DNA of 32,867 nt from JBBDYH01 sp040901795 (lineage in GTDB: Bacteria; Planctomycetota; Planctomycetia; Pirellulales; JALHPA01). The stretch spans positions 1 to 32,867 of the forward strand of contig JBBDYH010000058.1 in NCBI GenBank assembly GCA_040901795.1, given 5' to 3'. The first letter of the stretch is position 1; each line of letters starts with the position of its first letter. Positions 24,123 through 31,947 of this stretch are shown in pieces. The notes beneath the pieces are model-generated. The model did no database searches. It was not told the DNA's origin and was given only the letters and a program-made list of their open reading frames with translations. The position numbers and the translations under genes are program-made.

Positions 24123-26258
24123 TGGCTGGGCCGACTTTTCCCCCGTCAGTTTAACGAGATCGTAAACCACGATCGATGTGTCCCTGTTCGAGACGGCCAA
24201 CAACTTGCCCGAATTCGAGAACGCAAGGGCCGGCGGCGAGCGTTTGAGGTGATCGATCCGCATGATTGGCGTCATTTCCGGAATGGTGACCACCACGACC
24301 CGCGCGTTTTCGCTGCCTACATTAATCGCCGCCGTTCGTCCGTCCGGCGAAAATGCGGCGGATGCCGAGCCCCCGTCCTCACGGTCCATTTTGGCAATCA
24401 GCTCGCCGTCAGCTAGCGTTCTCAGCTCGGCCGAGTAAACCGTTTCATGCCGTATTGTCCCGTCGGCCAACCGCTTCTCGTTGCCAATGCCCGAGCCAAG
24501 CATGAGCAAATACTGGTTGTCCCGCGAGATGAAAATGTCTCGGATAATTCGCTCATCGCGATCGAACTTCAACAGCTCACGCCCGGTCATCGCATCGAAC
24601 ACATGCACGGCTTCCAGGCACACAATCAACCGCGACGCATCCGGTGAGAAACCGCCGCTTCGTAGATTCACTTGATCGCCCAAGGAAGTCTGCGAGTCAT
24701 CGGTTGGGATTTTGACGCCCGAGGGCGCGAGCTCATACTCCACAAGCGCCTTGCCCGTCGCGACCTCAAACAGGTTGACGCGCATGTCGTCGCCCCAGGA
24801 GGCAAACCGCTTGCTGTCGAGTGTGAAGCGGAGCGCGCGATGACCACCCAGCCTGCCGTGTCCGGGGAATCGGTAGATCGCTCGACCGGTTCTTGCATCC
24901 CACAGGCGGACGGTGTTGTCGAAACCGGACGAAGCCAGGTATTTACCATCGGGCGAAACGTCGAGGGCGCGTATCCAACGACGTCGGTCGTTCGGCTCGG
25001 GTGCATGTTCGAGCAGTCGCTCAGCAGCGGAGCCGGCAATGTCCCATAAATAGATCCGACTATCGTCGCCGGAACTCACAAGCCGCTCGTCGCCCGGCAA
25101 AAAACGCAAGTCGCCAGGTGGAGTCCAATGACCGGCAAGGTCGCTTCCCAGCCGCTCGCCGGTCTGAAGATTCCAAACGCACATCTCGGGTCCATAATCA
25201 TGAACACCCGCGAGCAGACGGTTGTCCTTCGAGAATGCAAGATACTGGACTCCTTCGAACGGTGTTTCCAACCGCTGGAGCAGCTTTCCAGTCTTTGCAT
25301 TCCATAGTGCTACGGCACTTCCACGATTGGGGCCGCTCGGTGCAGCCAGCCATTGGCCATCCTCGGAAAATGGGCCCCAGCCTACTCCGTCCAAGCGCCC
25401 GGTCTCTTCGCCGCTTGCCGGATCGAACAGCGAAAGATCGCTGCCCTTTCGAACAGCCAATCGTGAACCATCCCGCATGAAGGACAAAGCTTGGATTGAT
25501 GGTGGATCCGTGGCATTCCTACCGACGATCGGCACCGATCTAGGCTGCCTTTGCTCTCTCCACTTCCACAGAGTCAGCATACCGGGTGAGCCGATGGCAA
25601 GCGTGTCTCCATCGGGTGACAACGCCAATGATTGAATTCTTCGGCCGTCTTGTTGCAAACTCAGCCCGTCGGATTCCGCGGCGGTATCAAAGACGTTCAC
25701 CATTTCGACGTCGGTCTTGTCATCAAACGCGATCGTGCTTCCGTCGGCCGACAGGGCCAAAGGCTGTTCATCCACTTGCCTCGACTTGTTGAGTCGCCAT
25801 CGCTGTAGATCACGTCCCGATTGGGCGTCATACAGCGCGGCCCAAAGCAGCAGCCCGTCCCTTTCCGGGTCCAGATAAAAGCCGCGGCCGGCAACGAAGC
25901 GTCCGTCCGGAGTGATGACGGCTTCGTGAAAACGCTCATTCGAGAGGCGCCTATCGCGCAATAATCGGCCCGACTCGGCATTCCAGTATTCAATTCGACC
26001 GTCGGGCGTCGCTATTAGCAGCGTCCGGCCGTCTGCCAGGAACAAAATGGCTTTCGCGCCCGACGTCGGTCGATACCGCGTCGTGCCCAGCCGGGCGATA
26101 GCGCCAGCGGGAAGCGGTTCGTCTTTGTCCGCGGCGGTTGACAGCCTAGGGGTGCGCTTTGCATCGCCCAGCTGCTCGTTAGGCACATCTTGTTGTGCCT
26201 GCAGGCACGGCGCAGTGACGGCCAGAAAAAACGCCCACCAAAAGACCTTCGCGGCCAT
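24120..26258 (-). CDS. Secreted WD40 double-propeller protein C
   Basis: This is a 712-residue protein from ATG 26258, which has TGGAGG five bases upstream and aligns with the MAAKVFW starts of the two paralogues; the longer frame back to 26297 adds an unlikely MPGAMTLIVLEVV. The signal peptide is MAAKVFWWAFFLAVTAPCLQAQ. The module signature is LPAGAIARLGTTRYRP. Blades include FLADGRTLLIATPDGRIEYW, LSPDGDTLAIGSPGMLTLW, FSKDNRLLAGVHDYGPEMCV, FLPGDERLVSSGDDSRIYLW, VSPDGKYLASSGFDNTVRLW and SWGDDMRVNLFEV. It is the first gene of the minus-strand WD40 series, so the promoter for genes C-B-A should lie between 26259 and about 26400. Function as for protein A: extracytoplasmic scaffold related to the M56-fused module. 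Confidence 0.85.
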   Translation of the reverse strand: MAAKVFWWAFFLAVTAPCLQAQQDVPNEQLGDAKRTPRLSTAADKDEPLPAGAIARLGTTRYRPTSGAKAILFLADGRTLLIATPDGRIEYWNAESGRLLRDRRLSNERFHEAVITPDGRFVAGRGFYLDPERDGLLLWAALYDAQSGRDLQRWRLNKSRQVDEQPLALSADGSTIAFDDKTDVEMVNVFDTAAESDGLSLQQDGRRIQSLALSPDGDTLAIGSPGMLTLWKWREQRQPRSVPIVGRNATDPPSIQALSFMRDGSRLAVRKGSDLSLFDPASGEETGRLDGVGWGPFSEDGQWLAAPSGPNRGSAVALWNAKTGKLLQRLETPFEGVQYLAFSKDNRLLAGVHDYGPEMCVWNLQTGERLGSDLAGHWTPPGDLRFLPGDERLVSSGDDSRIYLWDIAGSAAERLLEHAPEPNDRRRWIRALDVSPDGKYLASSGFDNTVRLWDARTGRAIYRFPGHGRLGGHRALRFTLDSKRFASWGDDMRVNLFEVATGKALVEYELAPSGVKIPTDDSQTSLGDQVNLRSGGFSPDASRLIVCLEAVHVFDAMTGRELLKFDRDERIIRDIFISRDNQYLLMLGSGIGNEKRLADGTIRHETVYSAELRTLADGELIAKMDREDGGSASAAFSPDGRTAAINVGSENARVVVVTIPEMTPIMRIDHLKRSPPALAFSNSGKLLAVSNRDTSIVVYDLVKLTGEKSAQP

Positions 26259-26336
26259 CACGACCTCCAGGACGATGAGAGTCATTGCCCCAGGCACAAG
26301 GCAATCTGGTCCGCTGCGGAAAAAGAACTGGGGCTA

Positions 26337-26365
26337 GGTATAACGCGCCAGCATGCTAGGAGCAA
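26337..26365 (-). promoter_or_regulatory. Weak candidate promoter for the WD40 C-B-A genes
   Basis: On the minus strand TTGCTC (26360-26365) and TATACC (26337-26342) are spaced by 17 bp, about 80 bp before the ATG at 26258. Each hexamer matches the sigma70 consensus only partly. It is the best arrangement seen between the gene start and 26400. Confidence 0.3.
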
Positions 26366-27054
26366 TTGATGGCGAAGGAACATTGATTGAGAGTAGCGCC
26401 GTTGCCTCTTGCGTCGCATGATCGAACGCTATGGATTCTCTCGCGCCGATTGGCGGGATCGGTTTATCGAGGTTCTCAACCTTTGGCCCGAACAGGCCGC
26501 CAGGCATGGCCGTCTGAATGTCGTCCAGATGGCCCAGCGACACGCTTCGCCTCACACTATCGACAGAGCTGGGCGAAGCCGGCGGGACGCGATGAGGAGC
26601 AGAGCGCGATTCTACTAACCGGATGCGCGGCGGCGCTCGCCGTGTACGGCTGTTGGTGCCCGGTCCTTCGGTACTATCGGCGAGTGGGTTTACAATGACT
26701 CATTGTCATCGTTGAATGCTACATGGACATCGATACGCCGCTCGACGCCCTGACCCTGGCGGAAGCCTTGGCTCCATTGGTACCAGAGTCGACTAACCTG
26801 CACTGACGGGCCCGGATTGTTGTGGCCTCAGGCCTGCCGTTGTCCGCTCATCAAGCCGCACCGGCGGATAGCCACGTCGTGAGAAAGCCATGCAGGCGTG
26901 GCGGACGGGAAGACGATGCTTAGTGCTTATATCCGTGAACCGATTGGCCGTGCTGGCGGTCGGCACTTTCCGCGATCTCCGCTTATATTCAACCAAGTAG
27001 ACTCGGCGCGCTTCGCACGAAGGCTTACTGCCTGATGACCGCGCATAACTTTCG

Positions 27055-27249
27055 CTAAGCGTGCGACTTATGCAAGTTCACGGCCTCGATTGAAACGTGC
27101 CTGCTGGTGTCGTCAAGTGTGTGAAGCAGGTCGGCAACACTGAGCATGCGCCGGGTTTCCGAGGTCTCTATCGCCAGACGGCGGTGATACGGCTGCGTTT
27201 GCCAAGGCCGCGAGGGTGATAGTCGTGGGGGTCCCGCGGTCGATTGCAT
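27055..27249 (-). pseudogene. Truncated LEPR-XLL-type surface-protein N-terminus (64 aa)
   Basis: The ATG at 27249 has AAGGAG seven bases upstream (minus strand), a strong ribosome-binding site, so this start was selected once. Residues 23-38 read RRLAIETSETRRMLSVA. This resembles the planctomycete LEPR-XLL N-terminal signature (RRLxLExLExRxLLS), which marks very long exported surface proteins. The frame stops 26 residues later at TAG with no ectodomain. The canonical LEPR is altered to TSETRR. It is best read as the surviving start of a deleted surface-protein gene; a tiny real peptide gene is possible but less likely. Confidence 0.5.
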
Positions 27250-27577
27250 GGCCGCACTCCTTGCGAGAAGGGTGAGATAACCCGGAGAGGCCGTATTGTC
27301 AGGCCGCCACTTCGACTTGTCAAACAGTTTTGTAAGTCCGTCTTACTCGCGATTGGAAAAACTCCAGCGGTCAACTTGGCGATGGCTCCCCGCGAATGCA
27401 CTCCGTGCGTAAGCGCTTAGCCAGGCGACGAACTCTACGGCTGCGCCGGCTTAACTGCCGCGGCGATTCGTCGGAGAGAAAACGATGGAGAAACGAGCCA
27501 GGGCACGATTCTTCAACCGAAGCTAGATCCGCCCGTTGAGCCACAGGAGACTTCCCCGGGACGTGGCACAGTTGCCC

Positions 27578-27606
27578 TTGACAGCGGCGGTCATTTATGG
27601 TATACA
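27578..27606 (+). promoter_or_regulatory. Strong candidate promoter without an obvious gene
   Basis: TTGACA (27578-27583), a 17-bp spacer and TATACA (27601-27606) form a good sigma70-type promoter. Downstream there is no recognisable ORF for about 500 bp. At 27618-27654 the sequence folds (ACCGCG/CGCGGT enclosing GCCAA/TTGGC). It may drive a small RNA, or be left over from a deleted gene. Confidence 0.45.
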
Positions 27607-27617
27607 TATGTTCAAAA

Positions 27618-27654
27618 ACCGCGATCCCGCCGGCCAACCTTTGGCTGCCGCGGT
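27618..27654. repeat. Nested inverted repeat just downstream of the orphan promoter
   Basis: The outer arms ACCGCG (27618-27623) and CGCGGT (27649-27654) enclose an inner GCCAA-CCT-TTGGC hairpin. If transcription starts near 27613, the RNA would begin with this structure. No T-run follows at once, so it is not a clear terminator. Confidence 0.4.
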
Positions 27655-27924
27655 CGCGATAGCTCTTTGATAATTCGTTTCCGCTTGCTCCGCCTCCGTC
27701 CCCTCAGCCTGACCCCTGACCCGTGAACTGCCCGAGCTTCCGCCCATGCTCTCTTTCGGACTCCGCACTCCGAGCTTGCCTCCCTCATCGCTGATCCGAC
27801 ATGCGCGCATTTGCGCGCAACCAACAGCGCAATGATCCCGTTTCGCTGGCATCAACCCGTTGCCCTAACGTCCGTATAGATAACAACTTCGCGAAAATCA
27901 CCGCCGCGACACCGGGCGCACCAG

Positions 27925-27977
27925 TGCGCATTTTCCGTGATTTAATTATTTTTCGAGAAAGCGCATCTCAATGCGCA
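27925..27977. repeat. AT-rich stem-loop with 8-bp arms
   Basis: TGCGCATT (27925-27932) and AATGCGCA (27970-27977) are perfect inverted arms around an AT-rich 37-base interior (GATTTAATTATTTTTCGAG). A third partial copy, GCGCAT, sits at 27961-27966. It is unlike its GC-rich surroundings. It could be a protein-binding site or the end of a small mobile element; no duplicated target was seen. Confidence 0.4.
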
Positions 27978-28156
27978 AAAATCCCCCGCGCCACCATGTC
28001 CTGACGCCAAAAGGCGCCACCCTCCGAACCCCGCCAACTGTCTCCTGTTACCTGTCCCCTGGCGACTGACGTGAAACAAACCAGCCGACAGACCATGATT
28101 CCGCAGGGCCGCTTGTCAGTTTCAGCACCTCGATGGTCGCGGCATCCGCCTTGGCC

Positions 28157-28162
28157 TATAAT
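28157..28162 (+). promoter_or_regulatory. TATAAT -10 box upstream of the TIR gene pair
   Basis: A perfect TATAAT is located 33 bases before the ATG at 28196. At the expected -35 position only a weak match is seen (TGGTCG, 28134-28139). Its place inside the longer frame that begins at 28133 argues that translation starts at 28196, giving a leader of about 25 bases. Confidence 0.5.
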
Positions 28163-28195
28163 CTCTGTATTCCCGCATCAACCGAGCGTTACCAA

Positions 28196-28600
28196 ATGGA
28201 TATCTTCCTGAGCTATGCCGACGCGGACCGAAAGTGGGCCACCGATCTTTCCTCGCACCTGAAGCGCGAAGGGTTTGTGGTTCGCGATCCGTTCAAGGAT
28301 TCCTTTCCGGGCGACAACATCGGCTCGCAGATCGAGTCCGCGTTGGAGGAGTCCGACGCAATGGTCGTGCTGTTGTCTCCGGATGCGTCCCAATCGCAAT
28401 ACGTCAATAGCGAGATTGAATATGCCCTGGGCTCGCCACGGTACAAGAACCGCCTGATTCCTGTCGTCGTCCGCGGCTCAACAAATCTACCCTGGACAAG
28501 GTTTGTGCCCGTGGTGAAAGTGGGCCGCCGCTCTGCCGCCCAGATCGGTCGTCTGGTCGTCGATGCATTGGCTGCCTCCACGGCCCAAGACGGTCGATAA
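28196..28600 (+). CDS. TIR-domain protein 1 (134 aa)
   Basis: This is a stand-alone TIR domain starting at ATG 28196 (MDIFLSYADADRKWATDL); the frame can be extended to 28133, but that part holds the -10 box. Features: strand A DIFLSYA, a BB-loop region DSFPGDNIGSQIESALEESD, strand VVLLSPDASQSQY, then YVNSEIEYAL. Glu73 of the SQYVNSE segment occupies the position of the catalytic glutamate of NAD-consuming TIR enzymes (usual form W-V-x-x-E), with Tyr in place of Trp. No effector or sensor domain is attached. The gene for a second TIR protein begins six bases after this stop, so the two are co-expressed. A role in NAD-based immunity or signalling is inferred from the family. No recognised Thoeris-type partner is in the window. 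Confidence 0.85.
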   Translation: MDIFLSYADADRKWATDLSSHLKREGFVVRDPFKDSFPGDNIGSQIESALEESDAMVVLLSPDASQSQYVNSEIEYALGSPRYKNRLIPVVVRGSTNLPWTRFVPVVKVGRRSAAQIGRLVVDALAASTAQDGR

Positions 28601-28605
28601 ACCGC

Positions 28606-29037
28606 ATGGCTCGGAAAAGCACTTCCAGGCTGCCGCGTGAAGTGTTTATCTCGCACTCGAGCCGCAATCAAAAGTTTGTCGAGCGCCTCGTCGACGTGCT
28701 TCGAGATCATGGCGTGCCCACGTGGGTAAGTAGCAGAAGTCTGATAGGTGCGCAACAATGGCATGATGAAATTGGCGCCGCGCTTTCCCGTTGCGATTGG
28801 TTCGCTGTGGTTCTCTCAAAGGACGCGGTTCGTTCGGAGTGGGTCAAGCGAGAGCTCGTACGCGCCCTGCGCGATTCGCGATACGACGGCCGGATCATTC
28901 CCTTGCTTAATCGGCAATGCGACCTCGACAAGCTCTCGTGGACTCTTCGTCAGATGCAGATCGTCGACTTCGTCGCCGATGAACAAAGCGGATTTCGCGA
29001 TCTGCTGCGCATTTGGGGCATCGGCCTCAAACCATAA
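28606..29037 (+). CDS. TIR-domain protein 2 (143 aa)
   Basis: This is a stand-alone TIR domain with EVFISHSSRNQKFVERLV (strand A and helix A), HGVPTWVSSRSLIGAQQWHD (strand B and BB loop), ALSRCDWFAVVLSKDAV and RSEWVKRELVRAL. The SEWVKRE segment matches the usual W-V-x-x-E motif, with Glu83 as the putative catalytic residue. It is more canonical than its upstream neighbour. The ATG lies five bases after the first TIR stop with no clear separate ribosome-binding site, suggesting coupled translation. The two proteins share the fold but little sequence, so they are not a recent duplication and may form a heteromeric assembly. Function as enzyme or adaptor is unresolved. Confidence 0.87.
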   Translation: MARKSTSRLPREVFISHSSRNQKFVERLVDVLRDHGVPTWVSSRSLIGAQQWHDEIGAALSRCDWFAVVLSKDAVRSEWVKRELVRALRDSRYDGRIIPLLNRQCDLDKLSWTLRQMQIVDFVADEQSGFRDLLRIWGIGLKP

Positions 29038-29151
29038 CCCGTTCTGAACAAAACTCGTCTCGCAAACGTAAAACCATCGTTGCCCGGTCCGTACGGGTCG
29101 TGCGAACTTCATCTCAGAGCCGTGAGACCCGCAAACGCTGGAGGATGTTCC

Positions 29152-30693
29152 ATGCGCAGCTTGAACCGACGGCGCTTTCTGACTTCCACGGCGGCGGCTG
29201 CGGGTGTGCCGCTCCTGCCGGACCTTGGCTTTCTGGCCCCGCTGAGTTGCGCAGCCGCGGCCGACACACAGATCGACCCCAAAGAGGTGCGGCCAACTTG
29301 GTCCACCCAACAGCTCGTCAAGCTGATTCAAAGCACGCCGCGGGATAAGTGCATTCCCGTCTTTATTGAGCAACTCAAGGCCGGATTGTCGTACCAGGAC
29401 TTTCTCTCGGCGCTCTTTCTGGCGACGATCGAGCATGGCGATCCGCATCAGGTGGCTGGGATCTATTCCGCGCATCGCGTCAGCAGCGAAGCCCGCACCG
29501 AGGAACGGCTACTGCCGTTGTTTTGGGCCCTCGACCGACTTGTGGGCGGTTTTGAAGATCAGGCCCCGCGCAAGCTCACGGCTTTCACCGAGGGGTTGCC
29601 GAAGGCTGGCGAAGCGGCTGCCGTGTATCAAGAATCAATGGTCAAGCTCGACCCGCAGCAGGCGGAACGCGCCATCGTCGTGCTGGCGCGGACTCAGGGA
29701 CCTCGCCATGCGATGTCTCTGCTTTGGGAGTTTGGCGCGCGCAGGGTTAACGGCACCTTGGGGCATCATCCGATTGCGGCGGCCAATACCTGGCGAACGC
29801 TCGAAGCGTTGGGCTGGCAACACGCCGAACCCGTATTGCGTTACCTGGCGCGGTACTTTGCGGGAGATAAGGCAGACAGAACTTACGAGCCGAATCGGGA
29901 GCGAATTCGTAAGACATTGCCTGCGCTTCCGGCCGATTGGGCTGTCAACGAACCAAATCGCGGCGTCACACTTGAAGTCTACGATCTTCTGCGACAGGGA
30001 AACACCGACGCCACGTGCGATCTGTTTTGCACGCAGCTTGCTTCGGGAGAGGCCAAGGCCGGCGCGATGTGGGACGCAATCCACCTCGTCGCGGCCGACT
30101 TGCTGTTTCGCTACAAAACCGGGGGCAGCACGATCCGCGGGTACTTGATTCATGCCGTCACATCGACGAATGCGTTGCGATTTGGGTTCGACTGCACGCG
30201 CGATGACCGTGCGCGGCTGCTCTTGCTGCTGCAGGGCGCCGGTGTGCTGGGCGATCTCTTTGTTGAGACGGGCCACAAGGAGGGTCAATTGCGCGCGATG
30301 AATCTGCTGGATCTGAAAGCTGCCCCAGACCGGATTACCGCCGCTATCGCCGACGTATTTGAAATGCTCCCCAAGCAAGCGAACGTCTATCCCCCGGACG
30401 AGTCCAACGGCCAGCGAGCGGCGAGCGACGAGGCCTGTAGGATTAGCTTCGCGCAGTTGCAGGCCTCGGCCAACATCCTGGAGTTCAAGAGAACCGCTCG
30501 CAGCCTGTTGTGCGTTAAGGCCACGGATGATCCGCATGATTTGAAATACCCCGTGGCCGCGTTCGAAGACGCGGATCTTGTCAGCCCGCACTGGCGTCCC
30601 TACCTGGTGGCGGCGTCTGTCCACGCGCTGCACGGTACCGCCAGCGCGGATTCGAGCGTGCTGGTAAAAGCCCGCGAGGCGTTAAGGAGTTGA
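29152..30693 (+). CDS. Tat-exported helical protein of unknown function
   Basis: This is a 513-residue protein from ATG 29152, which has GGAGG about seven bases upstream; the frame extends to 29080 without such a site. The N-terminus MRSLNRRRFLTSTAAAAGV is a twin-arginine signal (RRRFL), so a folded, often cofactor-binding protein is exported. The mature part is predicted mostly helical, with histidine-containing conserved-looking segments such as LGHHPIAAANTWRTLEALGW, MWDAIHLVAADLLFRYKTGG and LIHAVTSTNALRFGF. The pattern recalls questin-oxidase-like helical proteins, but the evidence is weak and no motif proves it. It lies 114 bp after the TIR pair and is probably a separate transcription unit. 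It is convergent with the zinc-binding gene. Confidence 0.75.
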   Translation: MRSLNRRRFLTSTAAAAGVPLLPDLGFLAPLSCAAAADTQIDPKEVRPTWSTQQLVKLIQSTPRDKCIPVFIEQLKAGLSYQDFLSALFLATIEHGDPHQVAGIYSAHRVSSEARTEERLLPLFWALDRLVGGFEDQAPRKLTAFTEGLPKAGEAAAVYQESMVKLDPQQAERAIVVLARTQGPRHAMSLLWEFGARRVNGTLGHHPIAAANTWRTLEALGWQHAEPVLRYLARYFAGDKADRTYEPNRERIRKTLPALPADWAVNEPNRGVTLEVYDLLRQGNTDATCDLFCTQLASGEAKAGAMWDAIHLVAADLLFRYKTGGSTIRGYLIHAVTSTNALRFGFDCTRDDRARLLLLLQGAGVLGDLFVETGHKEGQLRAMNLLDLKAAPDRITAAIADVFEMLPKQANVYPPDESNGQRAASDEACRISFAQLQASANILEFKRTARSLLCVKATDDPHDLKYPVAAFEDADLVSPHWRPYLVAASVHALHGTASADSSVLVKAREALRS

Positions 30694-30737
30694 ACACCGT
30701 AACCTGCGAGCTGCAACGCCATAACAACTTGACAGAA

Positions 30738-31106
30738 CTATAGGATCGTGGCCTTATTGCTCCAATCGTTCGGCAACTGCGGTAGCGCGGCGGCTTCGTC
30801 GTCCGTGATCGCTCGCTTGCCGCGGATCGTGAAGTGAATCCACTGGCGACAAGTCGGGCAACGCCCGGCGAAGCCGGTGTCGTCCCACCAGGCGCGTACG
30901 AGCGGGTCGTGAACGGCCTTGCCGTGGTCCTCAAGGCGAAAGTCGATTGCTTGGAGATGAGCGCCGCAACCGTGCGGGCAATTGGCGTCCGTATAGACAA
31001 CGTGAGGCGCCATCGATCGTTGTTCTCCGCCCTGCCGATAAAGCACGTGCATTTGCTCGCGCTCCTCGGCGGTGGGTTTGGAGGTGGTTGGTGCGAGGTT
31101 TGACAT
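30738..31106 (-). CDS. Small zinc-ribbon-like protein (122 aa), unknown function
   Basis: The start at ATG 31106 (MSNLAPTTSKPTAEER) has GGGGAG five bases upstream; the frame back to 31133 is not supported. Two cysteine pairs, CPHGC (43-47) and CPTC (83-86), are 36 residues apart and fit a zinc ribbon. HGKAVHDPLVRAWW and FTIRGKRAITDDE flank the second pair. It is not a known nuclease or transposase by eye. A decayed partial copy of the central part lies upstream at about 31200-31312. The gene is convergent with the Tat-exported protein gene, 44 bp away. Confidence 0.65.
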   Translation of the reverse strand: MSNLAPTTSKPTAEEREQMHVLYRQGGEQRSMAPHVVYTDANCPHGCGAHLQAIDFRLEDHGKAVHDPLVRAWWDDTGFAGRCPTCRQWIHFTIRGKRAITDDEAAALPQLPNDWSNKATIL

Positions 31107-31192
31107 GATCGCTCCCCAAGTTATCGTGTTCAACTGCTCAATTATAGGTTCGCAAGCGGACGGTCAGCAAATGCTCAACCTGGGGCATGAAG

Positions 31193-31312
31193 CTATGAGC
31201 GGACGATCGCAGGTGAGCTAAATCTCATGCATGTGATCGCGTTCCGCACACCGCGTGGGGCTCGGCGCCAAAAAGCGCGAACGAGCGGTTCGTGAACCGC
31301 CTTGCGAAAAAA
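31193..31312 (-). pseudogene. Decayed partial copy of the zinc-ribbon gene
   Basis: The minus-strand frame contains RKAVHEPLVRAFW, matching GKAVHDPLVRAWW of the intact gene. Plus-strand 31275-31305 aligns with 30892-30922 with three mismatches in 31 bases. Beyond this the frame that should carry CPTC is shifted (CAERDHMHEI in another frame). It has no start and no CPHGC part. Confidence 0.6.
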
Positions 31313-31461
31313 AAGTCTCTCGCTTGTCGAACACCTTGGCCCGTCTGGCGGTCTAACTACGCGGAATGAATGCACAGCAGACAATCAGGTGGCGCAAATG
31401 TGGAGTGCTGGCCGTGGATTACGCCCTTTCTATCGAGATCGATCGGGTCGTCATTAGCGCC

Positions 31462-31947
31462 ATGAGCAGCGACCGACGCAAATTCGTGGCGTTGCTCGAG
31501 TCCCACGGGCCGGCGCTCGTGGCCATGCTCCGTCGCCTCTGCCGGAACAGTCACGACGCCGACGACGTGTACCAGGATACGGCGATGCGCGTCTGGCGCC
31601 ACTTTCCCACCCGGCCGCGGCTGCGAAACCCCAAGTCGTGGCTGATGACCATCGCCTATCGGGCGTTTGTCGACCATTACCAGCGACGACGAAAACATGA
31701 TCCGATTTTCGAGGTGGCAGACCGTCGCGGCCAGAGCGCCGATTGTCTGGCCGAAAAGGCCGAATGGTCACAGCGCGTTTCGGCCGCGATGGAATCCTTG
31801 CCCCCCGCGGTTCACCAAGTGGTTTTGCTGCATTACACCGGCGGGTTAACGCTGCGCCAGACCGCCGAGGCAATGGGGTTATCAATTGGGACAGTTAAGA
31901 GCAGGCTCAACTCGGGCCTCGAAACGTTAAGGAGCGTGCTCCAATGA
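31462..31947 (+). CDS. RNA polymerase ECF sigma factor
   Basis: This is a 161-residue protein if started at ATG 31462 (MSSDRRKFVALLESHG). In-frame alternatives are ATG 31366 and GTG 31414; the last has GGAG eight bases upstream, so the start is uncertain. Region 2 reads DADDVYQDTAMRVWRHF and PKSWLMTIAYRAFVDHYQRR. Region 4 reads SLPPAVHQVVLLHYTGGLTL followed by RQTAEAMGLSIGTVKSRL, a helix-turn-helix for -35 recognition. Its stop overlaps the start of the anti-sigma gene (ATGA), so the two are made in balance. It probably directs its own operon and unknown envelope genes. Confidence 0.88.
   Translation: MSSDRRKFVALLESHGPALVAMLRRLCRNSHDADDVYQDTAMRVWRHFPTRPRLRNPKSWLMTIAYRAFVDHYQRRRKHDPIFEVADRRGQSADCLAEKAEWSQRVSAAMESLPPAVHQVVLLHYTGGLTLRQTAEAMGLSIGTVKSRLNSGLETLRSVLQ

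Larger units (their letters stand above)
26366..28130. other. Gene-poor region with decayed sequence
   Basis: No intact gene was recognised. All frames are short, lack family motifs and mostly lack ribosome-binding sites. Four items stand out and are listed separately: a truncated LEPR-XLL-like ORF (27055-27249), a good plus-strand promoter (27578-27606) before a folded stretch, and an AT-rich inverted repeat (27925-27977). The frames at 26409-26618 (+) and 26334-26555 (-) overlap on opposite strands, and neither could be assigned. A short frame at 26723-26806 (+) looks like the tail of something lost. Confidence 0.5.

Noticed and set aside
26409..26618. 69-codon plus-strand frame (RMIERYGFSRADWRDRFIEV)
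   Set aside because: No family is recognised, there is no ribosome-binding site, and a competing frame lies on the other strand.
27595..27855. 86-codon minus-strand frame
   Set aside because: Its translation is low-complexity (G, S, R, E, A) and runs against the orphan promoter and hairpin; it looks like noncoding DNA.
28196..29037. Thoeris defence system
   Set aside because: Only TIR domains are present; no ThsA-like SIR2 or other NAD-binding effector gene is found in the window.
29635..30633. 332-codon minus-strand frame
   Set aside because: It is antisense to the Tat-exported protein, which has a signal peptide and a good ribosome-binding site.
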